Below are positions 1 through 12,235 of a stretch of 64,000 nucleotides of DNA, piece after piece (within the stretch, counting starts at the first letter, position 1; every line of letters begins with the position of its first letter). The position numbers and the translations under genes were made by a program. The DNA is taken from the NCBI GenBank assembly GCA_002633025.1, contig NMRB01001104.1:74510-138509 (forward strand). Reading direction: 5' to 3'. The stretch comes from Notospermus geniculatus. Lineage: Eukaryota > Nemertea > Pilidiophora > Heteronemertea > Lineidae. Under the pieces are notes generated by a model that saw nothing but the letters and a program-made list of their open reading frames with translations, was not told the origin of the DNA and did no database searches.

Positions 1-2
1 AA

Positions 3-185
3 ATCAGAGGCAAGCTCAAAACCATGACATTTGGTGACTTCACTTGAAAGGAATCTTCACTATATCAGAGGCAAGCTCAAAACCATGACAGTTGGTGACT
101 TCACTTGAAGGGAATCTCTGCTAGATCAGAGGCAAGCTCAAAACCATGACAGTTGGTGACTTCACTTGAAGGGAATCTCTGCTAG
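3..185. repeat. 61-bp direct tandem repeat, three copies
   Basis: Three consecutive units begin at positions 3, 64 and 125 with ATCAGAGGCAAGCTC and differ by only a few bases. A fourth copy breaks off after ATCAGGGCC near 185. The array starts at the window edge, so more copies may lie upstream. Units abut directly with no spacers, so this is a minisatellite, not a CRISPR array. Confidence 0.9.
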
Positions 186-579
186 ATCAGGGCCTTTTTT
201 TCATCCACCCATCTCTTGTAGTCATCGCAGTACGACAACATTTACAGTTGCAACATGCCTGTTATTCACCACATTTTTCTTTTAGTGTGTTCGATTACTC
301 ACTCAGGCTTTTCGGGCTAGCCCAGAGTGAGTCCCCCAGTCACTCTGGGCACCAACACCAAAATAAAAAATAACACCATCCATGGCATCCGACCCCTAAT
401 CTTCGGATTGCATGACTGTACATGGTGTTGTCATGAGTTTGCAAACCATGAGATTTGATATTTCCAATAGGTGGAGCTGATGTCCAAAAGTGTCTTCATC
501 AGAGTTTGGTGAAAACATCAGATAATGCAGTTTCTCTCTTGACAGGGTAGCAATTGAAATATCTGTTATTTATTTTCAG

Positions 580-678
580 ACATTTATTTCTGCACCAGAA
601 AAGTTCGCGGAACTGAGCTATGAGTCATATCACCACCATCGAAAGCAAGTCTACCCAAGCCAGAATATTCAATTCACA
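580..678 (+). CDS. Possible internal exon of a host gene
   Basis: A 99-bp stretch is bordered by a good 3' splice site (TTATTTTCAG before 580) and a consensus donor (GTAAGT at 679). Read from its first base it is open for 33 codons (start TFISAPEKFAEL, end NIQFT), so it would be a phase-symmetrical exon. I do not recognise the protein. The call rests only on splice signals and an open frame. Further candidate exons follow at 904 and 1953 on the same strand, which is mild support. Confidence 0.35.
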
Positions 679-903
679 GTAAGTGACTATGACTCTTGTG
701 CCTCATATATTTTTATTTTGGTGTTGGTGGTGTCACTGTCCTACATCCTGTCCGATGTGTGTTAATGTTTTGCCTCATTCTTATTTGGCATGCTTTCTGT
801 TACGGCAGTGCTTGTAGATAGTTGTGATATATGTCTCGTTCTAGTATGCAGCATGCCCTGAATGCCTTGTCAGTTTGTGTTGATTGTAAGTAACTCATTT
901 CAG

Positions 904-1053
904 CACCAGATGAAAACATCAGCCCCCTTCCGATGGATTCGATTGATTTTCCACTGCCACCTGGACGGAAGAAGACACTACAATCAAAGGCAGACCGTTA
1001 GTGGAGGCCCAAGGCTCTTGTCAAGTGATTGGACTCCAAGAAGGTTGAGCTGA
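904..1053 (+). CDS. Possible exon of the same host gene
   Basis: An acceptor-like CATTTCAG precedes 904. Read in phase 0 the sequence stays open to a TGA at 1051. In a second frame it reads PDENISPLPMDSIDFPLPP and stops near 1005. Weak donors (GTTAGT near 1001, GTTGAG near 1041) exist. Neither frame is recognisable, so exon status and frame are uncertain. Confidence 0.25.
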   Translation, partial: HQMKTSAPFRWIRLIFHCHLDGRRHYNQRQTVSGGPRLLSSDWTPRRLS

Positions 1054-1952
1054 ACCAGAGAAAACATTGATCGGCTTCGGTAGTAACCCACCACAGGTTA
1101 CACAAGTCCACCACTATCCACCAAAAGTTTACAGGTATCTTCATTTTTGGTTCCCAATTTTGAAAACAATCCAGGTACTTTTGGGTTTATTTCAGTCCAA
1201 AAAAGGCCAAGTGCAGAAATCACCAGTGTTCCAGTGTTGCAGTTCCACTCTGACAACCAACACAAGGTGCTGCCACCTATGAACGGGTGGTAGAATGAAA
1301 ACTACATGGAGAAGCCAGTTTTTGAGACTGATGAATGTGTGTGTTGCTCCTCAAATTTCTCCACAACTGCCCCCTGACACCTTTAAAGCGATTTGTCAGC
1401 CAAAACATTTGAATACAAAAGGGAACGAATCTTTGTTTACAGAATTTGCAGAATTTTTAGGTGTCATGGGCAGGTTTTGTCAAAAATTGGAAAGGAAAGG
1501 TGAAGGGTGACATTTTCATTGTTTTCAGTCTAGTTGTCTTGAAACAGTGGACTGAACCAAAAGTTCCTGCATTATTTTCAATATTGGGATAGACTGAGTA
1601 TTCAGTGCATTCAATAGGAACTGTTAGCGAGTTGACCAATAGGTGTCACCACGGCCTAATTCAATGCATCCAGTGGACCCAGTCATTATCGATCAAACAG
1701 CAATCACACAGATTTTCCTGTACATTGGTCTGCTGAGACTTTTGCTGCCATCTGTTGGCAATATGCGCAGCTGACTGCTCCTCTAATTCAATGCAAGAAC
1801 AAGGTAAAAATGATGTGTTTGAATTTGATAGAACAGTTAGGGGATTCGACTGAGGAAGATGCTCTCCAATTGTGACAAACACCCCACAACATGAGATGAC
1901 AAGCTGACCGAAAATGGTTACCGGTATATCTTATTGTTCTTTCTATTTGCAG

Positions 1953-2295
1953 ATGTTTTCTTCGTCAGGACTCAGGCGCATCACAGCAACCAGACTGCAA
2001 TCGATACGCATAGGTGGTCGCGATCAGACTCTGCGGAATTCATCCACATCATGCTAGGTTCGAATGGTCCGCCACCAAAGATGGACTCTCATGTGCTGGA
2101 ACCATCCCGGAATACATCCTAAATCAACATGAGCATTATGGATTTCATTGATATTCAACTATTTGAAATTGTTCTTTAAATATTAGGGTGTGAAAATTCC
2201 ACCTACCAACAGTTTAGTATAATGGTGGATTAGAATGATGTTACTTAGTCCATGTAGTATGATACAGTACCTGTAGTTATATTTTTTGTAATAAA
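1953..2295 (+). CDS. Possible terminal exon with poly(A) signal
   Basis: A pyrimidine-rich acceptor (TTCTTTCTATTTGCAG) ends at 1952. The frame is then open to a stop at 2120-2122 (last residues EPSRNTS). An AATAAA hexamer occurs at 2290-2295, at a suitable distance for a 3' UTR. Together with the upstream candidates it suggests the 3' end of a host transcription unit on the plus strand. No known domain is visible. Confidence 0.3.
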
Positions 2296-3089
2296 ATTGA
2301 ATTTTCAGTACTCAGCTGGTTTGTATGCACTTTTCTGCAGGCCTAATGTGGCATATAGTGGAGAAGCAAACTTATTTCACACTTCATTCCATACCACTGA
2401 AGGATTCAGACCAACACAGAACTCCTCTGACTCATCAACCCCTAGCCAGGTCTGATATAAAAAAGTTAGGGACCACTTGTGATTTTGTGCACAACTTGTT
2501 CAAGTGACACTTCCTACAGCTAGCTGAAAAGGGTATGATGTTGCTGCCCTGTATGACATCAAACATACTGTCATGAATTAGAAATGTGGTAAATTTCAGT
2601 TGTTGCATGACCTTTTCTGAAGCAATACCTGAAACGGAATCATGAATTATGAAAAAAGTGATCCTTATTTTTTTTGAGTAGTGTATATCTAAAGTGAAAA
2701 AGGTGGTGCCATCTATCATTTCCCCAGTGGAAGTAAATTCATTGAAAGAGTTCTTGCAGAATGAGATCTCAGACTCTGGATTCAATCCTGCTACAGGTCC
2801 CCGAACTCGACACTGTGCATAGTTCAAGATGCGAAGGCGAAGGGATTTGCAGAGATATTATTGACGAGGCAGTTTTCTGGTTGTTCATGTTCTTTTGGAT
2901 AGATGGCGTGTGNGTAAAGGCGGTGAATTACCACTCTTTAATTTTACCATCTTGTAGGCCTATAATTTCGATTGCTCACTGCAACAACGTCAGTCAGCAG
3001 AAAATTTTTGGAAAATACCAATATTTGTAACTGTCGCAGCTTTTCTCCTTTTTTGTACGGTAACCGATTCCGTCTGGGAATCAATACCA
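2296..3089. other. Stretch without supported gene
   Basis: Only short random open frames are present. A minus-strand frame at 2435-2827 has no domain, splice or promoter support. One ambiguous base (n) lies at 2912. I see nothing else here. Confidence 0.6.
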
Positions 3090-3935
3090 TTCAATGTTAA
3101 CACCAGCGTTCAAACACCCTTATTAGCCTATGATATCGTTTTATCCTTTGTAAATAAATCTGTCCCATAATGAGGGTGCAATTATCACCCGCCGTGAACG
3201 CGTGAATGCCCATCATGGGGGGTGAAATCCTTTTCGACGCCAGACAGTCAAGTTAATTGATGGCACATGAAGTGTAAGTTGAACTCTTCTGGGACAAGGT
3301 AAGCTGTCAAGCTACAGTAAAACTAGCATCAATCAGACTCAGAGGCAACTCCATTATTCGCTGGTCTGAAGAGATTGTAAAGAGACAATATCTGGTACCA
3401 GTACTATATTAGACATGCGCGATAACCATGAAATTCCGAGTGCTAAAAATAAAGGTATGAGGTGCTCGGAAAAGGTCAATCACTACAGGTCCACTAACAT
3501 TCCATCATACTTGTATCAATTTGGAAGGGGGTCATTGTATGGTAATTTTATGTAAGACTACGTCATCCCTGCAGAGAAGGGAAGATGACGAGATTATATC
3601 AGCGTTCCGCCTGTTTGCTCAAAATTGACGATGGTAATTTTTACCACCCTTTTACGTAATACTACGACATACAATATACCGATAATGAAACCCGTATCGT
3701 CGTCATGTTAGATCAGAGAGTGGATCAGAGTACAATGCCTGTGCAATCACTCGACGACCGTTGTTATGATAAATTAACAGGAACTCAACTTCCAAGGATT
3801 CGAAAATTTTCGACCCCTAACCCCTGTGCCTTTTCTCTAATTGGACGGCCATATGTTACACAAATAATGATGTTAATTTTGTTGAATTACACCTGGCCTC
3901 ATGTGCGGCAAAATGAAGATGAGATAGAGTGACAA
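3090..3935. repeat. Interspersed repeat, direct copy 1
   Basis: The block from AACACCAGCGTTCAAACACC to the end of a non-coding AT-rich section recurs in direct orientation at about 5,398-6,335 with a few indels. A third partial copy follows at 3,946-4,470. All share cores such as TTACGTAAGACTACGACA and CATCCCTGCAGAGAAGGG. No transposase-like frame is present, so these look like non-autonomous mobile-element derivatives. Confidence 0.75.
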
Positions 3936-3945
3936 ACGTAATTCG

Positions 3946-4470
3946 GCCATGAAATTCCGAGTGCTAAAAAGAAAGGTATGAGGTGCTGGGAAAAGGTCAA
4001 TCACTACAGGTCCACCAACATTCCATCATACTTGTATCAATTTGGAAGGGGGTCATTGTATGGTAATTTTGCCTCCCTATTATATAAGACTACGACATCC
4101 CTGTAGAGAGGGGAAGAATGTTTGCAGAAATGGCTCTGAGAGGATAATATACTTGTGAAATCATTAGGATCTCAGTTTGTCGGTAAATGGAGATATAATC
4201 AAAAGAATTCATGTGAATTGTCTGCCAAAAAAGTCACCTATCCCCCGTTGCTAGCGAGGAATACTGTGTTGTCAACGATCATTGAAGCGAACACAGTCCA
4301 CCATGTTCACGGCGGGCGGAAATCTCTTGATAAACACCCAATTATGCGTCATCCCTGCAGCGAAGGGAAGATGACGAGATCATATCAGCGTTCCGCCTGT
4401 TTGCTCAAATAATTGACAAATAATTGACCTCCCTTTTACGTAAGACTACGACATACAATATACCGATGAT
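3946..4470. repeat. Interspersed repeat, partial copy 3
   Basis: It repeats the CCGAGTGCTAAAAA section, the GGTAATTTTGCCTCCC section and the TTTTACGTAAGACTACGACA core of the block at 3,090. It also contains a divergent 100-150 bp insert shared with the 7.7 and 9.0 kb blocks (GCGTCATCCCTGCAG). No coding content is supported. Confidence 0.65.
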
Positions 4471-4580
4471 GAAGTAAGATAATGAAACCCGTATCATGAC
4501 ATGTTAGTTCAGAGAGTGGATCAGAGTACAATGCCTGTGCAGTGATTGATAACCAAGACTTGTGGGATAAAACGTGTTGA

Positions 4581-5367
4581 CAGGTCCGGTGTAGCAGTAA
4601 AAAGTACCCCCTGTAAAAAGTGTCCACTTTTATTGTTGAATGACGGAATAAGCGGCATGCGTAGGCCCTATAGAAACCAATAATTATCAGAGATTAGAAT
4701 GTAACGAGGATCTTTAGTTCCCCGGACAGTTTTTCCTAGGACATTCTTTCCCTTCACCCTGTATGTGTCACCTCCCATTCCGTTATCAGACGCTTGCTTT
4801 ATTCATGGGGTATTTCAAGGTCAGTCATACATTTTCCCGTTAATGGGCATGTGAGCAAAGCAGCAAACACCAAGTCAACAGTGTGCGCATGCGCAAGAAG
4901 GTATGAGTTAACCCGAGTAATGGAACTAACAGTGCACACGAGGAGCAGGTACGCTGTAGCCCTAGTGCAGGTTTCTGAACTGTACAGCCCAGTGCTTCTA
5001 ATCTGACGAGCGTTGTGGTCAAATGCAAGTGACCCGATCTATAAATCTGACGGACCTTGCTTTTCTATTCTATATTTCCAAGTTCATTTCTCTCAAACCC
5101 CTGACTAAATTCCTATTTTTCCTCTATAGGCGTAATACATGTAATCTATTCGGCTGTAATGCAGAAAGACATGAAAGAAAGCGCACTTCCAAATCATATC
5201 AAAATCGCACGGAATTCCTCCATGGCTGACATCATCATGGTATTTATAGAATTTCCCGCGATTGTGCCCTGGACTCTGGCTTAATCACTGATGATTGGTC
5301 TCTATAGCCATGTACATTCTGTCATTGAACCGACACTTTTTCCAGGGGACATTGTTACTGTTACGCC
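4581..5367. repeat. Non-autonomous element with GTAACAGTAA-type inverted ends
   Basis: The left end reads CCGGTGTAGCAGTAAAAAG and the right end reads ACTGTTACGCCGG, which are rough inverted complements. Similar ends occur at about 6,617-6,643, 30,132-30,357 and 40,787-41,000. The interior holds no credible transposase. It is probably a MITE-like family with mutated termini. Confidence 0.45.
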
Positions 5368-5397
5368 GGTTCTCTCCAGATGTCTAATTGACTATAA

Positions 5398-6335
5398 ATC
5401 AATGTTAATCACCTGCGTTCAAACACGCTTATTAGCCTAGGCCCTATATGTTATGATATCCTTTGTAAATAAATCTCTCCCACAATGAGGGTGCAATTAT
5501 CACTTGCCACGAACGCGTGGATGCCATTAAAGTGCATCATGGGGGGTGAACGCCTGACAGGCGTGTTGAAATCTGGCCTGTCAAGTTAACTGATGGCACA
5601 TGAAGTGTAAGTTGAACTCTTCTGAGACAAGGTCAGCTGTTAAGCTACAGTAAAACTAGCATCAGCCACACTCAGAGGCCACTGCATTATTCGCTGGTCT
5701 GAAGAGGTTGTAAAGAGACAACATCTGGAACGTGTCATTCTATGAAAAGTATTGTAATTTTAACTCAACTCGATGCATGGTAGACTACATTTGACATGCG
5801 CGATAACCATGAAATTCCGAGTGCTAAAAATAAAGGTATGAGGTGCTCGGAAAAGGTCAATCACTACAGGTCCACTAACATTCCATCATACTTGTATCAA
5901 TTTGGAAGGGGGTCATTGTATGGTAATTTTGCCTCCCTATTATGTAAGACTACGTCATCCCTGCAGAGAAGGGAAGATGACGAGATCCGTCTGTTTGCTC
6001 AAATAATTGACGGTGGTAATTTTTACCTCCCTTTTACGTAAGACTAAAATATACCGATAATGAAGGAAGAAAATGAAACCCATATCATCGACATGTTAGA
6101 TCAAAGGGTGGATCAGAGTACAATGCCTGTGCAATCACTCGACGACCATTGTTATGATTAATAGGAATTCAACTTCCAAGAATTCGAAAATTTTCGACCC
6201 CCAACCCCTGTGCCTTTTCTCTAATTGGACGACCATATACATGTTACACAAATAATGATGCTAATTTTGGTGATTTACACCTGGCCTCATGTGCGGCAAA
6301 ATGAAGATGAGATCGAGTGACAAACGTAATTCAGC
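5398..6335. repeat. Interspersed repeat, direct copy 2
   Basis: Same block as at 3,090, offset by about 2.3-2.4 kb, including TAAATAAATCTCTCCCAC, the CATCATGGGGGGTGAA section and the TTTTACGTAAGACTA core. A small open frame over 5,796-6,041 spans repeat sequence and shows no domain. Confidence 0.75.
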
Positions 6336-6751
6336 ATGATCGTACATGCGGTCAATTATTAGAAAATAGAAGGAAAACCTTTCTCAATTTGGTAATGCTT
6401 CTTGCTACTGTAACACACCTCGGCAGAAAAATCTTAGGGAAATTCCAATATTTGCAAAATACACAAACTCAAATTGCATCATGTGAATGACGTTTCTCAT
6501 GTTGATCAATAAAATGTCCCCAGGAAAAACTGTCCCAGGAATAATGTTACATTCTAATCTCTGGTGATTTGTCTTTATAGCCATGCACATTCTGTCATTG
6601 AACCGAAACTTTTTACAGGGAACATTGTTTGCTGTTACGCCGGTTCTCTCTAGAGTCCCTTCAATTGTTTCTTAGATTGGAAATGCGTCTTCTTGTTAAC
6701 ACAGAAAAATTCCAAAGTTTGTAAACTCTATAATTGTAGGAGATTGAAATA

Positions 6752-6950
6752 ATCAAGGGCGATTGTACCCCTGATTGCATAATATTACATGACAGGTTAT
6801 AACAAGTGGTTGACAATGAGGCGACGACAATTATCTTGCTCATTGAGACGAGCGTAAATACGTGTGTTCCTCTAATCAAGGTTGATTGTACCCCTGATTG
6901 CACAATATTACATGACAGGTTATAACAAGTGGTTGACAATGAGACGGCGT
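6752..6950. repeat. Local direct duplication, about 75 bp, offset 126 bp
   Basis: The sequence GATTGTACCCCTGATTGCA followed by the TAATATTACATGACAGG section occurs at 6,761 and again at 6,886 with almost no change. The minus-strand frame 6,661-7,116 merely reflects this duplication and is not supported as a gene. Confidence 0.7.
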
Positions 6951-7132
6951 CTTTTGTAAAATAAATTACGATGAATAACAGTATTAGCGTAAAGATTAAA
7001 CATTGACACTTGACGGTGACAAAGGGAACGATAAAACTGGGAAATCCCTTCGGTTGCAGGGTGGCATGTGCCATCCTATGAAAATATTCGAGGCGTAGGT
7101 GATGTCCGCCAAACATTCGTATCGAACGAGTT

Positions 7133-7241
7133 GTTTTGGTAAACTAGTACATGCTTTTACTCGAATTTTGCAATACAAATGCGTTGTGCAATGCCGAACG
7201 AATTTGAAGTAAAAGCATTTTTTTATTCATATGACCCAATG
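7133..7241. repeat. Hairpin MITE, degenerate copy
   Basis: The two halves (ACTAGTACATGCTTTTACTC and AGTAAAAGCATTTTTTTATT) are near inverted complements. This resembles the better-preserved copies at 20,277, 26,720 and 63,129, although its left end is eroded. Confidence 0.55.
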
Positions 7242-7609
7242 TCACTGAAATGAGCTATCGTATATCCCGGTGAGACGAATAGCCAACAAATTTGATATGA
7301 CTGGAAAGTAGTGCATTATTTCTGCATTACAGCCAAATAGGTTATACAGCTAATTCAGTCAGGGGTTTGAGAGAAATGGACTTGGAAATATAACAAGCTC
7401 TGTCTGATTAGATGCTGAAGTCCGGTCAATTCAGTGAAGGGCGGCAGATCGGGGCTAATAGCTGTGTTAGGGAGGTTGGAAATGAATTGTTTTCACTTGG
7501 AAAATGACGGCACTGAGTTTGGACGTCATTATGAAGGACTTTTATTTTACTTTATTTGAAAACTTTTGAACAACCTTGAAAAAGTAGCCGGCTCCTAATG
7601 ACGTCGCTG

Positions 7610-8150
7610 AGGGGTGGTGATTTTACATCCCTTTTACGTAAGACTACGAAATACAATATAGCGATGATGAAGGAATGCGGACTACTGAAATCATGTAAAT
7701 AATCAATGTTTTAGCGCCATGAGTTTGTGGGTAAATGGAGGCACATCACAGGAATTCATTCGAATTGTCCTCTTTGTAACCTACACAAAGTGATTTTGAA
7801 TTTCAAAAATTTAATGTCTTCAAAAAGTCACTTGACCGTGAGAATCCCCCATCGCCAGGGAGGATTGTCTACGATCATTGAAGCAACACATGTGCACAAC
7901 AAAAGCCAATTACATCTCGCAGTAAACATCCAATTATGCATCATCCCTGCAGAGAATATCGATATATTAGCGTTCCGCCTGCTTGCTCAGATAATTGAAG
8001 ACTGTAATTTGCCATCCTCTTACGTAAGACTACGAGATTCTATTCAAACCAAAAAGAAAATAATGACAATGCTACTGAAATCATGTAATGCGACTTGTCC
8101 TCTTTGTAGCCTACACAAAATCACTTTGAATTGCAAAAATTGAATGGCTT
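7610..8150. repeat. Interspersed repeat block, copy A
   Basis: It begins with GGGGTGGTGATTTTACATCC and the TTTTACGTAAGACTACGA core. It continues with GAATTGTCCTCTTTGTAACC and the CTACACAAAGTGATTTTGAA section, and recurs from 8,960 to 9,430. The open frame at 7,727-8,143 crosses repeat junctions and is not recognised as a protein. Confidence 0.65.
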
Positions 8151-8334
8151 GCTCACTTCAAAGGTTTCATCATCGCCACCGCCGATCCCTTTGTGTACGA
8201 GGTGTTAATTACTAAACAAACACATCACATGAGTGATTCCGTTACTTCGAAATTTCCTCTTAAGCTTCGGCCATTTCCATAAGATCGGCCTATTTGTTCC
8301 GGGGAGTCAATCGTATAATTCCTCCAAGGTTTAA

Positions 8335-8572
8335 CTCTTTCGAGACGGCATTTATTCTGTCCCTAATGGGTAAAATAAATGATCTCGTGGCGAGTCAACC
8401 ACGTACATTACTTTAGTTCTGCTGTGAAAAATGTCGTTCAGAGGCTTTCTGAATATAATTGATAGCACCGTTCAGGTCACGATCTAAACACGATGGACAT
8501 TTGAATGTCTTGTCTCCTCGTAATTTTGGTAAGCTGGCTGTGTGCCTCAGGGCGAGATTAGTCCCCAAAGGT
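8335..8572 (-). mobile_element. Small element carrying a TnpB/Fanzor-like tail, copy 1
   Basis: A 238-bp unit is flanked by TTAA on both sides (8,331-8,334 and 8,573-8,576). Its ends CTCTTTCGAGAC and GTCCCCAAAGGT are imperfect inverted complements. On the minus strand it encodes, up to the stop at 8,413, a C-terminal fragment with TFKCPSC then LDRDLNGAINYIQ. The C-x2-C and D-R-D-x-N-G-A pattern is typical of the zinc ribbon and last RuvC motif of IS605 OrfB/TnpB and eukaryotic Fanzor proteins. The catalytic N-terminal parts are absent, so it is a fossil tail inside a non-autonomous element. Compared with the copy at 25,931 it has lost about four residues after the CxxC. Confidence 0.65.
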
Positions 8573-8959
8573 TTAAATAAACGCAAGACTACGACATACA
8601 ATGTACTGATGATGAAAGGTAGATAATGAGATCGGTGGTTAGGCAGGCAATATCGAAAGGGGCTGGGCAGAAATAAAGGTTTGTTACAAGTTCGGCATAA
8701 CTCTGAAACTACTCTTTCGATTTGCTTGAAACTTGCACAAATGATGCTTTGTACTGAATGTTTAACAACTATGACCGACGGTTACCTCCTCAAAAATGCC
8801 TCCTCAATGGGGGCCGAAAACGGCATGCTATAACTGCATTGCTCGTCACTAATTAGGGAGACAATGCTAGATTTCAGAGGTCTAGAAAGACAAGGAATAG
8901 TCGTTATTTCACCGCAGAATTTCACATGGCCTGTGTCACGTAGACTTGCGTTAATCATG

Positions 8960-9430
8960 TTTTAGGCCCATGAGTTTGTCGGTAAATAGAGTCAAAAGTA
9001 TTCATGCGAATTGTCCTCTTTGTAACCTACACAAAGTGATTTTGAATTTCAAAAATTTAATGTCTTGCTCAACACGCATTTCAAAACGTCACTTGACCGT
9101 GATAATGCCCCGTCGTCAGGGAGGAATACTATATTGTCTACGATCATTGAAGCAACAAATGTGCACAACAAAAGCCAATTACATCTCGCAGTAAACACCC
9201 AATTATGCGCCATCCCTGCAGAGAGTATCGATATCAGCGTTCCGCCATTTGCCACCCTCTTACGTAAGACTACGAGATTCTATTCAAACCAAAAAGAAAA
9301 AAATGACAATGCTACTGAAATCATGTAATGATTTAGCGTTGTAGCCTACACAAAGTGATTTTGAATTGCAAAAATTGAATGGCTTGCTCACTTCAAAGGT
9401 TTCATCATCGCCACCACCGATCCCTTTGTG
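8960..9430. repeat. Interspersed repeat block, copy B
   Basis: It repeats the 7,727-8,150 block at an offset of about 1.24 kb, with shared GAATTGTCCTCTTTGTAACC and the CTACGATCATTGAAGCAAC section, and with internal deletions. No gene is supported. Confidence 0.65.
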
Positions 9431-9543
9431 TATGGGCTTATCGAGATGTTAATTACTAAACAAACACACCACATGAGTGATTCCGTGACTTTTTTGAAAT
9501 TTCTCCACGGTTTAAATAATTGAAGATGTCGATGTTGCCATTC

Positions 9544-9586
9544 TCTTACGTAAGAGGGTGGCGATATTCACCACCCTCTTACGTAA
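9544..9586. repeat. Perfect 17-bp-arm palindrome
   Basis: CTTACGTAAGAGGGTGG and its exact complement flank a 9-bp loop. This is the repeat-core TTACGTAAG plus a GGTGG/CCACC motif turned back on itself. It probably marks head-to-head junctions of the repeat family that fills 3.5-9.6 kb. Confidence 0.8.
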
Positions 9587-9785
9587 GAATACGACATGCA
9601 ATGGTAGATAATGAGATCGGTGGTTAGGCAGACAATATCGAAAGTGACTGGGCAGAAATAAAGGGTTGTTACAAGTTCGGCGTAACTCTGAAACTATTGT
9701 TTCGATTTGCTTGAAACTTGCACAGATGATGCTTTGTACTGAAAGTTCAACAACTATGATGACACAAAAACAATTGCATTGCTCG

Positions 9786-9900
9786 TCATTAATAAAAGCT
9801 AGCAAATGCTTTTACTTCAAGTTTTGTAGTACATTTACATTGGACCTCGCTGTGCAAATCTTAAGCATAAGCATTTGCTAACTTTTATAAATACCAGCCA
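9786..9900. repeat. Hairpin MITE, AGCTAGCAAATG type
   Basis: AAAAGCTAGCAAATGCTTTT is mirrored by AAGCATTTGCTAACTTTTAT. The same roughly 118-bp foldback recurs at 36,014, 57,215 and 59,051, where GGCTGGTATTC ends are clear. The terminal left bases are lost here. Confidence 0.7.
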
Positions 9901-10065
9901 TTGTCCCCTGTTGTGTATCTATCACAAGAAATCTACTTTTTTAATTGGGGTTTTTTTTGTGATTCAGTAGGCCTATTTTGCGCAGAAGGCTATAGCCACC
10001 TCGCGAGCATGGTTAGTCTGGATTCGACGGAGGTGTTCTGAGAAAGGAAGGGGATAAGATTGATA

Positions 10066-10320
10066 TACAGGCGAACCTCCCTCAGCGGACACCTCTGCCA
10101 GGAGGACACCTCTCAATTCAGGACACCGAAGTTGGTCCCAAATTGATCATATCTGTTCATCTCGGCCCCTGTAATCAGGACACCTCTCCATTCGGGACAC
10201 CGAAGTTGGTCCCAAATTCATCAAATCTGTTCATTTTGGCCCCTGTAATCAGGACACCTCTCCATTTGGGACAGTATTTGTTAGTCCCTGAGGTGTCCTT
10301 TATAGAGAGGTTCCACTGTA
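10066..10320. mobile_element. Tigger/pogo-like MITE
   Basis: It is bounded by TACAGGCGAACCTCC and GGTTCCACTGTA, inverted ends with a TA target typical of the Tc1/mariner-pogo group. The interior repeats GGACACCTCT several times. Related copies lie at 24,470, 35,421, 57,631 and 59,363. There is no transposase. Confidence 0.7.
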
Positions 10321-12170
10321 CTACACGAACTGTTAGTACATAGGGCCGTATTTTAGAACGTTCCTTAACATTAAGGTCCACCTTAAATCTATTGTAAAAC
10401 CATCGAAAACAACGGCGTTTCTGGTAGTTGCTTCCAGTCGTAGGCTAAGGTCGGTCTGCTCTCGGTTTAGGGGTACGCCGTCGCCAACTTCCTTGATACA
10501 GATTTTTAGAATAAACATTCATAACAGGTAACAAGGCCGCGGCTAGTTGTTAACTTTCCTACCCGGGTGGTCAACGGACGGGGGCTCCGTTTTACTAGAC
10601 TCTTCTTCAGTCTCATTGCTCCACAAGAACATTTTCGTGTGAATTTTTGGAATATATTTAAATGATCACAAAATTTTGTGATCTAGTAAACGAATGGTCT
10701 ATGATATCGGTGACGCATTCAGAAAAAAGATTATATGTTATTATCAAATTATACCACGCGGCCAGGCTTGATTGCAAGTGGCTACGAATTCATGCTGAGT
10801 CACGTATTATCTGCAAATGAGGGCGCGGAGGTAAGCTCACACAGCAGGTGAATTATGGGGAGTGAGGTGTCCACAACATTGAAACCCATTGAAACCCTCT
10901 CAATAATTGGGCACTGTGTACTCTGTAGGTCCATGATATTTATTCCTTGTGAGTCAATTAGTCAAACTTAAAAACATAATTTCATTTCATCTAAAGATAG
11001 ACCGATAGATAGGCTGTTTATTTGACATATAAACATAATATATATAGAAGATACATACACACTTAAATGATTAAACTGTTGGAAAAAAACGAATTTTACA
11101 GAAGATTCCTGCAGCAGAGTTTCAGGTTGTGATCTGTAAAATTACAGACTCAAATTAAATGCTAACAGAGACTTGACTGGAGACTAACCAAATTATATTT
11201 TCATACGTTCGCAGAATCATTCTGGACAGTCAAATGGAGTCTAAATAATCGAGGGTCACATAAATCACACCATATGTAAATTTACAGAAGTTCCTGAAAC
11301 TTTGATGCAGGCAATTTCTGGAAAGATATTACAAAAATAACATTCACTTATACATTATAGATAGAATTAGGATTGATCAATTGCTTTTAAAAGTATAATA
11401 CATAAACCATACAATCCATATTAATGACAAGCTTGATCGATTAGTATTTGCAGTGATATTTAAAGAAGGCGTAATAATCAAGTGGAATGGCGTGTCGGTG
11501 TTAATTGCGGTTTAATTTGGATGTTAGGAAGACAGAGTGTTGAGCAAACGATTATCTACAAACTTGTATTAAAAGTTCTCTGAGGGGAAAATTATAGGTT
11601 CAAGTTCTTAAAGGAAAGGTAAGTGTGAGCTCCTGATATTAACACATTCGCACCGGCAGTTACAACGCACTAGTGCATAACAGAGAAATTTTGTCGCGAT
11701 GAAAGTTTCATGACTGTCGGTCCTGATGGCTTTCGTTTGAACTTCGAAAATTCTTTCGTTGTTATGACCACAATGTTTTATACAGTAAGTTTATTTATGC
11801 TCTGCGCTGCACAGTGAATCCACACTACTTTTATCACATATTGCCGAATTGGCGCGAATCTGCAGTGGCAGTCCTATGTTGTCATTTCGGATACTTGGAT
11901 CACATTGTTAGAAAACAGAGGGTTTTATAGAAATTGTCTGCAGCAGAGTTTCAGGACGTGATCTGTGAAATTGCAGACTCAAATAACTGTATACGCGATG
12001 GACAATTGAATGTATTGCTTCCATCTAACTTCGGGTGTGGCTGGTCGCAGTTTGAACAGGTCTTGATTGTGTATACTTTTCGCATTGAATGGTCACATGC
12101 CTATCAGTACTTCTCACTCTGAAGAATGAGTACTTGTGAACAACGAATCCTGTCTTCTTTATTTAGAGTA
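10321..12170. other. Decayed repeat-rich stretch without gene
   Basis: It contains internal diverged duplications, for example CTGCAGCAGAGTTTCAGG at about 11,110 and 11,939. A section at 10,440-10,750 recurs at 23,840-24,345. Small frames have no domain. A shared start-like segment reading CIKE-GDGV occurs here (minus, near 10,495) and at 23,870 (minus), but it lies in repeat sequence. Confidence 0.5.
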
Positions 12171-12179
12171 TTTAAATAG

Positions 12180-12235
12180 GTTTTGAAACCTGGTTGTGTG
12201 ACACGGGGTGAGATTAGTCTCAAAAGGGTGAAATG
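12180..12235 (-). mobile_element. Fragment of the TnpB/Fanzor-tail element
   Basis: The end GTGAGATTAGTCTCAAAAGG matches the right end of the unit at 8,335. On the minus strand it reads ETNLTPCHTT, parallel to GTNLALRHTA in the other copies. The rest of the unit is missing. Confidence 0.5.

Noticed and set aside
3-185. CRISPR-like repeat array
   Set aside because: Units are contiguous 61-bp copies without unique spacers, in a eukaryotic context. It is a minisatellite.
2435-2827. 130-aa minus-strand frame
   Set aside because: No domain, promoter, splice or homologue support; the repeated I-H-D-S words reflect AT-rich sequence.
6661-7116. 151-aa minus-strand frame
   Set aside because: Its internal repeat is explained by a local DNA duplication, and it runs into a decayed hairpin element.
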